Positions 38,307 to 46,786 of a DNA stretch of 48,259 bases are shown here, piece after piece. The notes under the pieces are model-generated. The model saw only the letters and a program-made list of their open reading frames with translations, did not search any database and was not told where the DNA came from. The stretch covers positions 1-48,259 of the forward strand of contig NZ_CABPRZ010000037.1 of the NCBI RefSeq assembly GCF_902459695.1, given 5' to 3'. Within the stretch, counting starts at the first letter, position 1, and every line of letters starts with the position of its first letter. The stretch comes from Pandoraea terrae (GTDB lineage: Bacteria; Pseudomonadota; Gammaproteobacteria; Burkholderiales; Burkholderiaceae). A program made the position numbers and the translations under genes.

Positions 38307-40289
38307 ATGGCATCCCCGCTTGAACTGACTCTCGTCCTCCTGTTCGCCGCATGCGTGGGCGTGGTGCTATTTCGGATATTGCACCTGCCGCCGATGCTCG
38401 GCTACCTGAGCGTCGGGATCATCATCGGGCCGCATTCGCTGGGACTGGCTGCCGATTCGCAGCGCGTGCAGTATCTGGCCGAGTTCGGCGTGGTGTTCCT
38501 GATGTTCTCCATCGGGCTCGAATTTTCCCTGCCCAAGCTCAAGACGATGCGGCGGGTCGTCCTCGGCCTCGGCGTCTCGCAGGTGTTTGGCACGCTGGCC
38601 GTGGCCGTCGGCGTGGGTGCGCTCGTCAATTTGTTCTGGTCGTTCTCCTGGCAGGCGTCGGTCGCCCTGGGCGGCGCGTTGGCGATGTCGTCGACCGCGA
38701 TCGTCAGCAAAATGCTCTCGGAACGCCTCGAACTGGAGAAGGAGCACGGCCGCAACATCATGGGCGTGCTGCTGTTCCAGGATCTGGCCGTGGTGCCGTT
38801 GCTGATCGTGATTTCCGCCCTCGGCGGCAATCCCAAGGCGCTGATGCTCGCGCTGTCGCTTGCCGCCCTGAAAATCTCCGGGGCGTTGGCCCTGCTGCTG
38901 TGGGTGGGACAAAAGCTGGTCGGGCGCTGGTTTCACATCGTCGCCGCGCGCCGCTCGCAGGAGCTTTTCATGCTCAACCTGCTGCTGCTCGCGCTGGGCC
39001 TGGCCTCGATCACCGAACACCTGGGGCTGTCGATGGCGCTCGGCGCGTTCATCGCGGGGATGCTGATCGCCGAGACACCGTTCCGCCATCAGGTGGAAGA
39101 CGACATCAAGCCGTTTCGCGACGTCTTGCTCGGGCTTTTCTTCATCACGACAGGCATGCTGCTCAACCCGGCGATCGTGATCCAATCGCCTTGGCTGGTA
39201 CTGGCGTTCTTTGTCGGGCCGCTGGTCGTCAAATTCACCCTGATTGCCGGGCTCGCGCGCGTTTTCGGCAGCCCGCCCGGCGTGGCGATCCGAACCGGCC
39301 TGGGCCTGGCGCAAGCCGGGGAATTCGGCTTCGTGCTGCTCAACGTGATCATCGCGCGCGAATTGCTCGACCCGGCGCTGTCGCAGGCGGTGCTTGCCGG
39401 CATGCTGCTCTCGATGCTTTGCGCGCCGTTCCTGATCATCAATGCCGACCGCATTGCGCTGCGCTTCGTCGCCAACGAATGGATGATGCAGTCGTTGCAG
39501 ATGACGAAGATCGCGACGCAGAGCATGAAGACGTCCGGCCACGTGATCATTTGCGGGTACGGGCGCTGCGGACAGAATCTGGCGCGCATGCTGGAGCAGG
39601 AGGGTATTGGTTATGTGGCGCTCGATCTCGATCCGGACCGCGTGATGGAAGCGGCAAGTTCGGGCGAGGCGGTCGTGTTCGGCGATGCGGCGCGGCGCGA
39701 GGCGTTGATCGCGGCCGGGGTTCACCGAGCCGCGGCGGTCGTGGTGACGTACGACAGCACGCCCGCCGCGCTCAAGGTGCTCGCGCAGGTGCAGACGCTC
39801 GAACCGACGCTGCCGGTGGTCGTGCGCACCGTCGACGACACCAGCATCGACGATCTGCTCGCCGCGGGCGCCACCGAAGTCGTGCCTGAAATTGTCGAGG
39901 GGAGCCTGATGCTCGCCTCGCATGCGCTGGTGCTGTTGGGCGTGCCGATGCGGCGCGTGCTGCGCCGTGTTGCGCAGGCGCGTAACGCACGCTACAGCCT
40001 GCTGCGCGGCTACTTTCACGGCTTGGATGACGACGATGAAGGCGGCGAGCGCGAACAGGTGCGCCTGCAATCCGTGCCGCTCACACCGAATTCCGATGGC
40101 GTCGGCCGCACGCTCGGCGAACTCGCACTGGAAAAGCTGGGTGTGACGGTCACGGCGATCCGCCGGCATGGCATTCGCGGCATAGAGCCCGCGCCGGAGA
40201 CGCGTTTGATGGCCGAGGACATCGTGGTACTGCGCGGCATGCCCGAGAAACTGGCCGAGGCCGAAGAACGGCTGCACGGACGAAGCTGA
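38307..40289 (+). CDS. CPA2 cation:proton antiporter with RCK domains (KefB/YbaL-like)
   Basis: 660 residues. About twelve membrane helices form the CPA2 exchanger (LHLPPMLGYLSVGIIIGPHS, FGVVFLMFSIGLEFSLPKL). An RCK-N/TrkA-N domain begins at GHVIICGYGRCGQNLARMLE (about residue 411) and a TrkA-C domain lies near the C-terminus. Probably a K+/H+ efflux antiporter regulated by nucleotide or glutathione adducts. The ATG at 38307 gives a natural N-terminus; longer in-frame extension is Arg-rich and unlikely. It is divergent from kdsD. Confidence 0.92.
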   Translation: MASPLELTLVLLFAACVGVVLFRILHLPPMLGYLSVGIIIGPHSLGLAADSQRVQYLAEFGVVFLMFSIGLEFSLPKLKTMRRVVLGLGVSQVFGTLAVAVGVGALVNLFWSFSWQASVALGGALAMSSTAIVSKMLSERLELEKEHGRNIMGVLLFQDLAVVPLLIVISALGGNPKALMLALSLAALKISGALALLLWVGQKLVGRWFHIVAARRSQELFMLNLLLLALGLASITEHLGLSMALGAFIAGMLIAETPFRHQVEDDIKPFRDVLLGLFFITTGMLLNPAIVIQSPWLVLAFFVGPLVVKFTLIAGLARVFGSPPGVAIRTGLGLAQAGEFGFVLLNVIIARELLDPALSQAVLAGMLLSMLCAPFLIINADRIALRFVANEWMMQSLQMTKIATQSMKTSGHVIICGYGRCGQNLARMLEQEGIGYVALDLDPDRVMEAASSGEAVVFGDAARREALIAAGVHRAAAVVVTYDSTPAALKVLAQVQTLEPTLPVVVRTVDDTSIDDLLAAGATEVVPEIVEGSLMLASHALVLLGVPMRRVLRRVAQARNARYSLLRGYFHGLDDDDEGGEREQVRLQSVPLTPNSDGVGRTLGELALEKLGVTVTAIRRHGIRGIEPAPETRLMAEDIVVLRGMPEKLAEAEERLHGRS

Positions 40290-40429
40290 AGGACGAACGC
40301 CGGCCGCCGATTGCGCCCGCCATACGAGGGACATCCGCCTTTGGCATAATGCGCGCATATGCCGGCAAGGCTTGTTCGCTGCATCCGTGTTGGTGTTGAA
40401 TCCGCCGTTCCCATTGAGAGAGAGTTGCG

Positions 40430-41044
40430 ATGCCCAATGTCTGGCTGTTCCTGCTTGCCTCCGTCGCGATCACGTTCGCGCCCGGCCCTGACAACATGCA
40501 GGTCCTCGCGCGCGGTATCGCGCAGGGCCGCCGTGCGGGCGTGGCGGCCGCGCTCGGTTTCGCCGCCGGCTGCCTGTTTCATACGACCATCGCGGCTGTC
40601 GGCATGGCCGCCGTGCTGCGTTCGTCCGAATGGGCATTCCACGCGATCAAGCTCGCGGGCGCAGCGTATCTGGTCTGGATCGGTTTCAAGGCAGTGACGG
40701 CGCGCGGCGGATTGTCCGTCGCGCAGGAAGCGCAAGGCGTGCCGTTGTGGACCGTCTTTCGGCAAAGCGTACTCGGCAATATGATGAATCCCAAAGTGAC
40801 GCTTTTCTTCCTGGTGTTCCTGCCGCAATTCGTGAATCCGGGCGCAACGCACGCGGGCTGGCAGATGTTCCTGCTCGGCCTTGTGTTCATGGCGCAGACG
40901 GCCGTCGTGTTCAGCGCGTTCGGCTTGTTCGCGGGCTCGCTCGGCGGCTGGCTCAAACGCCGTCCGGGGACCGGACGCTGGCTCGACCGCCTGGCCGGGG
41001 CCACGTTCATCGGCCTCGGCATTCGCGTCGCGCTGCCCGGTTGA
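40430..41044 (+). CDS. LysE family translocator (RhtB-like)
   Basis: 204 residues, about six membrane helices. N-terminal LASVAITFAPGPDNMQVLARG is the RhtB/LysE signature (the GPDN motif), with GNMMNPKVTLFFLVFLPQF in the middle. Members export neutral amino acids such as homoserine or threonine; the substrate here is unknown. It is a different branch from the ArgO-like gene at 12656. GAGAGAG precedes the ATG. Confidence 0.92.
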   Translation: MPNVWLFLLASVAITFAPGPDNMQVLARGIAQGRRAGVAAALGFAAGCLFHTTIAAVGMAAVLRSSEWAFHAIKLAGAAYLVWIGFKAVTARGGLSVAQEAQGVPLWTVFRQSVLGNMMNPKVTLFFLVFLPQFVNPGATHAGWQMFLLGLVFMAQTAVVFSAFGLFAGSLGGWLKRRPGTGRWLDRLAGATFIGLGIRVALPG

Positions 41045-41150
41045 GGGTTTGTGACCGGCGCTGACGATTGCGCCGGGTTTGTCTTGCATGTGAGAACATG
41101 CGGCCCGTTGTACGTTGACTGAATCCCCCCATCGCCTTTTCCGTCCGAAC

Positions 41151-41906
41151 ATGCTTGCCGAACAACGACAACAATTTGTGCTCGAACAGCTCGCCAAGAC
41201 CGGCGCGCTGGCCATCAGCGATCTCGTGCGAGAACTTGGCGTGTCGCGCGAGACCGTGCGCCGGGACCTCAACACGCTGGCGTCGCGGGGGCTGTTGCTG
41301 ATGACGCACGGCGGCGCGCTGGCCGCCGATCGCAGCGAACCGGACTGGACGCTGCGCGAGAACGTCAATGCCGTCGGTAAACGGGCGATTGGCGTGCGGG
41401 CGGCCGAACTCGTGCCCGACGGCGCGTCGGTCATCATCGATTACGGCACTACGACGCGTGCAGTCGCGCAGGCATTGCTTGCCAAGCACCGGCTCATCAT
41501 CTATACGAACGACTGGCAGATTGCGCGGCTGCTCGGCCGCCATCACGATAACCGGGTCACCGTGCTCGGCGGCGAGCTGCAGGACAACGAAGATGCTGTG
41601 CAGGGCTGGGATGCCATCAATCAGATCGCGCAGTACCACGCGGACTTTGCGTTTGTCGGCGTAGGCGGCGTGACCGAAGATGGCGAGGTCACCGATTTCA
41701 ACCGGGCTGCCGCAGAACTGCGTGCCCGCATGCTGCTCTGTGCGAACGTCCCCGTGGTCGTCGCCGACCACACGAAGTTCGGCCGGGTGACGCCCGTGCG
41801 TATTCGTCATTTCGAGGCGGCGCGCTACCTCGTCTCCGACGCGGCGCCGAACAAGGCGATGCTGCAAGCGTTGCGTCAGCGCGGACCGGAATTGCTGATC
41901 GCGTAA
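41151..41906 (+). CDS. DeoR/GlpR family transcriptional regulator
   Basis: 251 residues. An N-terminal winged helix-turn-helix (LAISDLVRELGVSRETVRRDL) is followed by the DeoR sensor domain with the sugar-phosphate-binding DYGTTTRAVAQAL, VLGGELQDN and VADHTKFGR motifs. It probably represses a carbohydrate or phospho-compound operon. It lies just upstream of phnCDE on the same strand, 155 bp apart, so it could regulate that operon, but a separate Pho-box-like promoter stands between. The ATG at 41151 is the family start. Confidence 0.93.
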   Translation: MLAEQRQQFVLEQLAKTGALAISDLVRELGVSRETVRRDLNTLASRGLLLMTHGGALAADRSEPDWTLRENVNAVGKRAIGVRAAELVPDGASVIIDYGTTTRAVAQALLAKHRLIIYTNDWQIARLLGRHHDNRVTVLGGELQDNEDAVQGWDAINQIAQYHADFAFVGVGGVTEDGEVTDFNRAAAELRARMLLCANVPVVVADHTKFGRVTPVRIRHFEAARYLVSDAAPNKAMLQALRQRGPELLIA

Positions 41907-41916
41907 CACTTCCCGT

Positions 41917-41934
41917 TTGTCACTGTCCTGTCAT
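41917..41934 (+). promoter_or_regulatory. Pho-box-like repeat before phnC
   Basis: TTGTCAC-tgtc-CTGTCAT: two 7-bp half sites spaced 11 bp apart, the geometry of PhoB boxes, each matching the (C/T)TGTCA(C/T) half site. It lies 128 bp before the phnC start. Phosphonate uptake genes are classic PhoB targets, so this is the probable phosphate-starvation switch. A small inverted repeat (TGGCA-aaaaa-TGCCA, 41962-41976) follows. Confidence 0.7.
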
Positions 41935-42061
41935 CCTGTCTTCTTAGACTGCGGTCACTTTTGGCAAAAAATGCCACAAAACAGCTAGTCGCGCTCGGCA
42001 GGACACCCCCCGAAATTCGTCCCTCCCGACAGCCGGCCGGCTTACGACCGACAGGTGAATC

Positions 42062-42922
42062 GTGGACGAAGCAATCCGCATCGAGCGTCTCTCGAAGACA
42101 TTCAGCAACGGCCGCCGCGCGCTGGACGAAGTGGCATTGCGCATCATGCCTGGCGAAATGGTCGCGCTCATCGGCGCGTCGGGCTCGGGCAAATCCACGC
42201 TCATGCGCCATATCGCGGGCTTTGTGCCCGCCGACCCGCAGCCGGGCGGCATCGATATTCTCGGCCGACCGATCCAGAGAGATGGCCGCATCGTGCACGA
42301 AGTGCGCAAGATCCGCAGCGACATCGGCTTCGTGTTCCAGCAATTCAATCTCGTGGGCCGCCTGCCGGTCATCACCAATGTCCTGACGGGTTTGCTCGCC
42401 CGCGTACCGCTGTGGCGCAGCCTGATGTTCCGTTTCACTGCGCCTGAGAAGCAGGCCGCGCTGGCGGCGCTTGCCGAAGTCGGTATTGCGGATCTGGCCT
42501 GGCAACGCGCCAGCACGCTTTCGGGCGGCCAGCAGCAGCGCGCCGCGCTCGCCCGCACGCTGGTGCAGGGCGCCAAGATCATTTTGGCAGACGAACCGAT
42601 TGCATCGCTCGACCCCGAGTCGGCCCGCAAGGTAATGGACATGCTGGCGCGCATGAACCGCGACCACAAGCTGACCGTACTCGTTTCGCTGCATCAGGTC
42701 GACGTCGCGATGCGCTATTGCACGCGCACTGTCGCCCTGCATAACGGCAAGGTCGTGTACGACGGCCCGTCCGATGCGTTGACGCCGAACCTGCTGCGCC
42801 GGCTTTACGGGGTGCAGGCCGCCGAGTTGCTCGGCGAACCCGGCGCCGAATCCGAAGGCGCGGCCCCTGTGGCCGGTGCCGAAGATGCATTCCTCACCTC
42901 GATGTCATTGAGTCTGACCTGA
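42062..42922 (+). CDS. phnC: Phosphonate ABC transporter ATP-binding protein
   Basis: 286 residues. Walker [17 protein letters not shown], signature [15 protein letters not shown], Walker B IILADEP, and PhnC-type sequence [19 protein letters not shown]. It powers import of phosphonates or phosphate esters with PhnD and PhnE. The start is GTG at 42062 with AGGTG upstream. The C-terminal 25 residues are a non-conserved Ala/Glu-rich tail. Confidence 0.95.
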   Translation: MDEAIRIERLSKTFSNGRRALDEVALRIMPGEMVALIGASGSGKSTLMRHIAGFVPADPQPGGIDILGRPIQRDGRIVHEVRKIRSDIGFVFQQFNLVGRLPVITNVLTGLLARVPLWRSLMFRFTAPEKQAALAALAEVGIADLAWQRASTLSGGQQQRAALARTLVQGAKIILADEPIASLDPESARKVMDMLARMNRDHKLTVLVSLHQVDVAMRYCTRTVALHNGKVVYDGPSDALTPNLLRRLYGVQAAELLGEPGAESEGAAPVAGAEDAFLTSMSLSLT

Positions 42923-42939
42923 CCCAGGAGCTATACGTC

Positions 42940-43905
42940 ATGAAACTCTGGAAATCCCTTCTTGCCGGCGCGGCCATGTTGACCGCCCTGGCGGCCCACG
43001 CCGAGGAAATCAACTTCGGCATCATCTCGACCGATTCGAGCGCCGCGCTGCGTCAACGTTGGCAGCCGTTGATCGACGACATGCAGAAGGCGACCGGCAT
43101 CAAGATCACGCCGTTCTTCGCCACCGACTACTCGGGCGTGATCGAAGGCATGCGCTTCAACAAGGTTCAACTCGCATGGTTCGGCAACAAGGCGGCCATG
43201 GACGCCGTGGACCGCGCGCAAGGTGAAGTCTTCGCCAAGATCATGTACGCCGATGGCAGCGAGGGCTACTACTCGCTGCTGATCGCCAACAAGGCGAGCC
43301 CGTACAAGACGCTCGACGACGTGCTCAAGAACGGCAAGAAGATCGATTTCGGCCTGGGCGATCCGGAGTCGACGTCGGGCACGCTGGTGCCGAGCTATTA
43401 CGTGTTCGCAAAGAACAACATCGATCCGAAAACGTTCTTCAAGTCCGCGCGCAGTTCGAATCACGGCGCGAACCTGATGGCAGTGCTTAACAAGCAAGTC
43501 GACGTTGCAACGAACAACACCGAAGAGCTGGACAAGCTCAAGGCCCAGCAGCCGGAGAAGTACAACCAGATCCAGGTGTTGTGGAAGTCGCCGTTGATCG
43601 CCTCGGATCCGCTCGTGTGGCGTCGCGATCTGCCGGAAGCGACGAAGACCAAGCTGCGTGATTTCTTCCTCAACTACGGCAAGGACGCGCACGAGAAGGA
43701 AGTGCTGAAGAACATCTACAACTACGGCGGCTTCCGTGCTTCGACGAACGCGCAATTGCTGCCGATTCGTCAGTTGGAACTGTTCAAGCAGAAGCAGAAG
43801 ATCGAAAGCGACGCCAACCTCGACGCCGACAAGAAGAAGGTCCAGGTTGCCGAAATCGACGCCAAGCTCGCCGCGTTGCAACAGCAAGTCGGCAAGGCGC
43901 AGTAA
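42940..43905 (+). CDS. phnD: Phosphonate ABC transporter substrate-binding protein
   Basis: 321 residues with a Sec signal peptide (to about AHAEE, residue 21). PhnD signatures include FGIISTDSSAALRQRWQPLI, FATDYSGVIEGMRFNKVQLA and DFGLGDPESTSGTLVPSYY. It is the periplasmic binding protein for phosphonates. The last 40 residues are a charged, coiled-coil-like tail (KQKQKIESDANLDADKK). A hairpin follows before phnE. Confidence 0.96.
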   Translation: MKLWKSLLAGAAMLTALAAHAEEINFGIISTDSSAALRQRWQPLIDDMQKATGIKITPFFATDYSGVIEGMRFNKVQLAWFGNKAAMDAVDRAQGEVFAKIMYADGSEGYYSLLIANKASPYKTLDDVLKNGKKIDFGLGDPESTSGTLVPSYYVFAKNNIDPKTFFKSARSSNHGANLMAVLNKQVDVATNNTEELDKLKAQQPEKYNQIQVLWKSPLIASDPLVWRRDLPEATKTKLRDFFLNYGKDAHEKEVLKNIYNYGGFRASTNAQLLPIRQLELFKQKQKIESDANLDADKKKVQVAEIDAKLAALQQQVGKAQ

Positions 43906-43936
43906 GCGCCTGCCGAAGCCGGCGTGTGCCGGCATG

Positions 43937-43962
43937 ACGGACGCCCTGGTGGCGTCCGTTTC
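43937..43962 (+). terminator. Intercistronic hairpin between phnD and phnE
   Basis: A 9-bp stem (ACGGACGCC at 43937-43945, GGCGTCCGT at 43951-43959, loop CTGGT) followed by TTTCT. Likely a partial terminator or RNA-stabilising element that makes phnD message more abundant than phnE, common for binding-protein genes. Confidence 0.6.
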
Positions 43963-44010
43963 TCCATTTCATGCAACGTTTTTTGCAATGCATCTTCAAC
44001 GAGTCTGATC

Positions 44011-44823
44011 ATGAATTCCAACGTTTCCCAGACTACGAACGGCATGGGCCGTCTGCCGGGCGAGCCGCCCAAGCGCTCGCTGCTGTCGCTTGTCGGATGG
44101 GGCGTCTTCTTCCTGGTGCTCGCGTGGTCGTGGCAGGGCGCCGACATGCGTCCGCTTGATCTGCTGCGCGACTCGGGCAACATGGGCCAGTTCGCGCACG
44201 ACTTCTTCCCGCCCGATTTTCATGATTGGCGCGTGTATGTGAGCGAGATGCTCGTGACGATCCACATCGCCGTGTGGGGCACTGTGCTCGCCGTCGTGTG
44301 TTCTGTGCCGTGCGGTCTGCTGTCCGCCTCGAACGTGGTGCCGGCGTGGGTGTATCAACCGGTACGCCGGATCATGGACGCTTGCCGCGCCATCAACGAG
44401 ATGGTGTTCGCGATGTTGTTCATCGTGGCCGTGGGACTTGGTCCGTTCGCCGGTGTGTTGGCGCTGTGGATTCATACGACCGGGACGTTGTCGAAGCTGT
44501 TCGCCGAAGCCGTCGAGGCGATCGATCCGCGTCCTGTCGAAGGCGTACGCGCTACTGGCGCGCGGGCGATCGATGAGATTCTTTACGGTGTGCTGCCGCA
44601 AGTCATGCCGCTGTGGATTTCGTACACGTTGTATCGCTTTGAGTCGAATGTGCGTTCCGCTTCGGTCGTCGGCATGGTCGGCGCGGGTGGCATTGGCGTC
44701 GTACTGTACGAAGTCATCCGCAGCTTTCAGTATGCGCAGACGTGCGCCGTCATGCTGATCATGATTGTCGTCGTCACGTGCATCGACGTGTTCTCCGCAC
44801 GCGTGCGCAAGCTTGTTATCTGA
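44011..44823 (+). CDS. phnE: Phosphonate ABC transporter permease
   Basis: 270 residues, about six helices, BPD_transp_1 family. The EAA loop is [40 protein letters not shown] is PhnE-typical. A single permease gene closes the operon; no C-P lyase or phosphonatase genes lie next to it in the window. The ATG at 44011 is preferred over in-frame codons running back into the hairpin. Confidence 0.94.
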   Translation: MNSNVSQTTNGMGRLPGEPPKRSLLSLVGWGVFFLVLAWSWQGADMRPLDLLRDSGNMGQFAHDFFPPDFHDWRVYVSEMLVTIHIAVWGTVLAVVCSVPCGLLSASNVVPAWVYQPVRRIMDACRAINEMVFAMLFIVAVGLGPFAGVLALWIHTTGTLSKLFAEAVEAIDPRPVEGVRATGARAIDEILYGVLPQVMPLWISYTLYRFESNVRSASVVGMVGAGGIGVVLYEVIRSFQYAQTCAVMLIMIVVVTCIDVFSARVRKLVI

Positions 44824-44835
44824 AGCGCTTGCTGT

Positions 44836-44865
44836 CTGACCAGACTCGCGCGGTTGTCTTATAAT
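44836..44865 (+). promoter_or_regulatory. Candidate sigma-70 promoter downstream of phnE
   Basis: A perfect -10 TATAAT (44860-44865) with CTGACC 18 bp upstream (four of six matches to TTGACA). It points to the unknown gene at 45020. A start near 44872 would place a strong hairpin at the RNA 5' end. Confidence 0.5.
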
Positions 44866-44867
44866 GC

Positions 44868-44893
44868 GAACGGGCGCGACAGGGCGCCCGTTC
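44868..44893 (+). terminator. 10-bp hairpin, terminator of phnE or 5' leader stem
   Basis: GAACGGGCGC (44868-44877) pairs with GCGCCCGTTC (44884-44893), loop of 6. It has a poor T tail (TTCTCG). It can serve as the end of the phn transcript, or as the first stem of the transcript from the promoter just upstream. Confidence 0.55.
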
Positions 44894-45019
44894 TCGCGAA
44901 AGCCCACGCACCTGTCGTCTTGAAGCGTTCCTTGGGGCGCATCATCTGCAAAAGCCGTCACACAACGACTTTGACCTGTTTGCCGTAGCGAGACCGGCGT
45001 AATGGAAAAAAGGATCGTT

Positions 45020-45484
45020 ATGTGGTCTCTCGAAAACCCTGAATCATCCCCGCGGTCTTCTGCGTCCGCCTCGGCAACGCTGCACAGTGACTTTCTGCGA
45101 CGCTATGCGCGCCGTATGCTCAATGACGTTCACGGCGACAGGGCCAGCAGCGCGCTGCCGGTGCTGCGTCGTGTCCTGGCCGCCGGTGTGACGCCGCATG
45201 CCAAGCTGACGGCGCTCTTTGCGGAGCGTGAGGCGTTGCAGTTGAAGCACATGCTGCACACGCTCGCTGCAGAACTCGGCTTCGCGCGCTGGGAGGCGTG
45301 CAAGGCTGCCATTGACCAGACGGACGGCGCAATGCTCGACCGGTATCGCTTCGATCTCGGCGCGTTTGGCGACTATGAGAAGACGTGGTTTCCCGATGAG
45401 GCGACCGCGCGCGAGTGGCAGCGTGAGCACGGCGGTTATGTGGTGCGTTACGGATCGCAGGCTGTCGCGATATTGAACGACTGA
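45020..45484 (+). CDS. Conserved-looking protein of unknown function
   Basis: 154 residues, not recognised. The N-terminus is Ser/Ala-rich and predicted disordered; residues about 40-110 look helical, and LKHMLHTLAAELGFARWEACKA resembles the short helical motif (ALAxELGFxSWxxLK) seen at the start of some glyoxalase-related and ankyrin-like proteins. No enzyme motif. The ATG at 45020 has AAGGA five bases upstream; an ATG at 45002 would add six residues. Composition matches the host chromosome. Confidence 0.6.
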   Translation: MWSLENPESSPRSSASASATLHSDFLRRYARRMLNDVHGDRASSALPVLRRVLAAGVTPHAKLTALFAEREALQLKHMLHTLAAELGFARWEACKAAIDQTDGAMLDRYRFDLGAFGDYEKTWFPDEATAREWQREHGGYVVRYGSQAVAILND

Positions 45485-45511
45485 GTTTCGTACGCGCTTT
45501 CGTGAAGTAGG

Positions 45512-45535
45512 GCGCCAACCCGATGGGCTTGGCGC
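45512..45535 (+). terminator. Hairpin after the unknown gene
   Basis: GCGCCAACCC (45512-45521) pairs with GGG-c-TTGGCGC (45525-45535, one bulge), loop GATG... only three bases. It lies 28 bp after the stop at 45484. No long T run, so termination is likely but not certain. Confidence 0.5.
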
Positions 45536-46049
45536 TGTCATGCACTGAACGGACTCGTGTTCGTATCCAGTAGCTAAATCCCGTTTTCGATAGAGAAAAT
45601 TCCGAAAGATTGAGTGTCTGCGGGAACGCTGGCCGTCAACGCTCTCACCTTCTGTCGCAATCCCCGCCGTTTTCCATTCGGTTCCTGGCCACACGCTGAT
45701 GGCTGGATCATTGCGGTCCTTTTTCGACTCCGCAAAGCGCGTGGTCGTCTTGGCATGACGCGTCGAAAGATTCCGTTGCCACAGCGACAAAATGTTCAGT
45801 TTCAGAAATAAGTGATCGATTTTCGATAGGCGTGATGCGAGATCCCGCTTACGCTCGCCTTGCCCCTCACGATGCGTTACAACACGACGCTGACGACCGA
45901 GCATTTGCCTGTGGTCGTCGAACGCTTCGCTAGCGCTTTCGGAGCAATGAAGGATGTACGTATGTAGCGGAGAATATTCAATCACCCAATCAGGGCGACG
46001 ATGGCGATGGTTGATCGAATTTTCCGGTGAATATTTGATTGAGTTGCAT
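45536..46049. other. Gene-poor stretch with a repeat copy
   Basis: About 500 bp without a convincing gene. It holds the first copy of a 160-bp repeat (45541-45700). A 65-codon plus-strand ORF (45614-45811) and long minus-strand ORFs cross it, but they have no ribosome-binding site or protein-like composition. The TTTTCGATA core of the repeat recurs once more at about 45823. Confidence 0.5.
45541..45700. repeat. 160-bp direct repeat, copy A
   Basis: Aligns without gaps to 46497-46656; I counted 123 of 160 identical positions (77%). The best-kept block is TAGYTAAATCCCGTTTTCGA (45571-45590). Mismatches do not favour any codon position, so it behaves as non-coding sequence. It lies about 350 bp upstream of the small membrane-protein gene. 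Confidence 0.85.
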
Positions 46050-46430
46050 ATGAAAAAATACCATCAACGTTTTTTATGGTACTTCTCCCTTTTTCTTATT
46101 ACAGCCGGATTTTTGGGAACCGGAAATTCGACGCTCTTGTCGGCGTACATCCCCGCGCTGCTCACCTATCTCCCAATTTCACTGATATGGGTTGTGTGTT
46201 GTCGCATCATCTTCAAATTTCAGCCTCAGGCAAGAACGATATTTGGGATAAGCACGGAAAAATTCTCGATCGCGACGACGATTGCAGGATTGGGCGTTGC
46301 TTTCGTCTCGATGCTATATCAGAACATTCAGGTTGCGTCGCTGGGAATGGGAATATGCATGTGTGGTGCGGATTCCATTTATTCGATCCGGGAGATAGGG
46401 TTCTCCGTGAGCAAAGAAGCAGCGAAATAG
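46050..46430 (+). CDS. Small multi-pass membrane protein, unknown
   Basis: 126 residues with probably four membrane helices (around residues 7-25, 31-52, 68-88 and 90-106), and short polar loops. No family recognised. The gene is visibly richer in A/T than its neighbours, suggesting horizontal origin. Start ATG at 46050 (MKKYHQRFLWYF); the ribosome-binding site is weak and in-frame codons extend back to 45954. It sits directly upstream of a filamentous-haemagglutinin/CdiA-like gene; orphan immunity proteins in such loci are often small membrane proteins, but this assignment is speculation. Confidence 0.6.
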   Translation: MKKYHQRFLWYFSLFLITAGFLGTGNSTLLSAYIPALLTYLPISLIWVVCCRIIFKFQPQARTIFGISTEKFSIATTIAGLGVAFVSMLYQNIQVASLGMGICMCGADSIYSIREIGFSVSKEAAK

Positions 46431-46786
46431 CTCGGCTGCACCTCCTGTTACGAATTCGTTTCAACCTCATTATTTTGGCCGTGACGGTCGCTCACGTGCA
46501 CCGAACGGAATCGTGTCGGTTTTCGGTAGTTAAATCCCGTTTTCGATAAAGATAATTCCGAAATGTCGGGCGTTGATGGAATTGCCGGCTAACAACGCTT
46601 GCGCCTTCTGTCACAATCCTCGCCGTTTTTCGTTCGGTTCGTAGCCACATTCTGATGGCTTGGCGTGACCGTGGGCGCGCCGTTTGATACATCGCATTTT
46701 TCTGCAGCCGTGCCCCCCGGCGGCCGTCCGTTTCCCCGCGCGGTTGGCTCTGACATGTAGCAGCCGCGCCATGAACCGAGATCGGC
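46431..46786. other. Intergenic region before the TpsA gene
   Basis: About 350 bp holding repeat copy B (46497-46656) and then the presumed promoter region of the exoprotein gene. No gene is seen on either strand; a 98-codon minus-strand ORF crosses it but shares only the repeat with its counterpart near 45.6 kb. Confidence 0.5.
46497..46656. repeat. 160-bp direct repeat, copy B
   Basis: Second copy, 956 bp from copy A in the same orientation, 77% identical without gaps. It ends 130 bp before the TpsA start codon. Together the copies bracket the AT-richer membrane-protein gene. Confidence 0.85.

Noticed and set aside
38367-40358. 663-codon minus-strand ORF opposite the antiporter gene
   Set aside because: Gln/Arg/His-rich shadow translation of a clear membrane-transport gene.
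41917-41945. Extending the Pho box to three repeats
   Set aside because: The next 11-bp step reads TCTTCTT and does not fit the half-site; only two half sites are supported.
45614-45811. 65-codon plus-strand ORF in the gap before the membrane protein
   Set aside because: No ribosome-binding site, unnatural composition, and it lies partly in the repeat.
45044-45985. Long minus-strand ORF (313 codons) sharing a peptide segment with the minus-strand ORF at 46492-46788
   Set aside because: The similarity is explained by the 160-bp DNA repeat; mismatches show no codon-position bias, there is no ribosome-binding site, and the ORF lies opposite a better gene.
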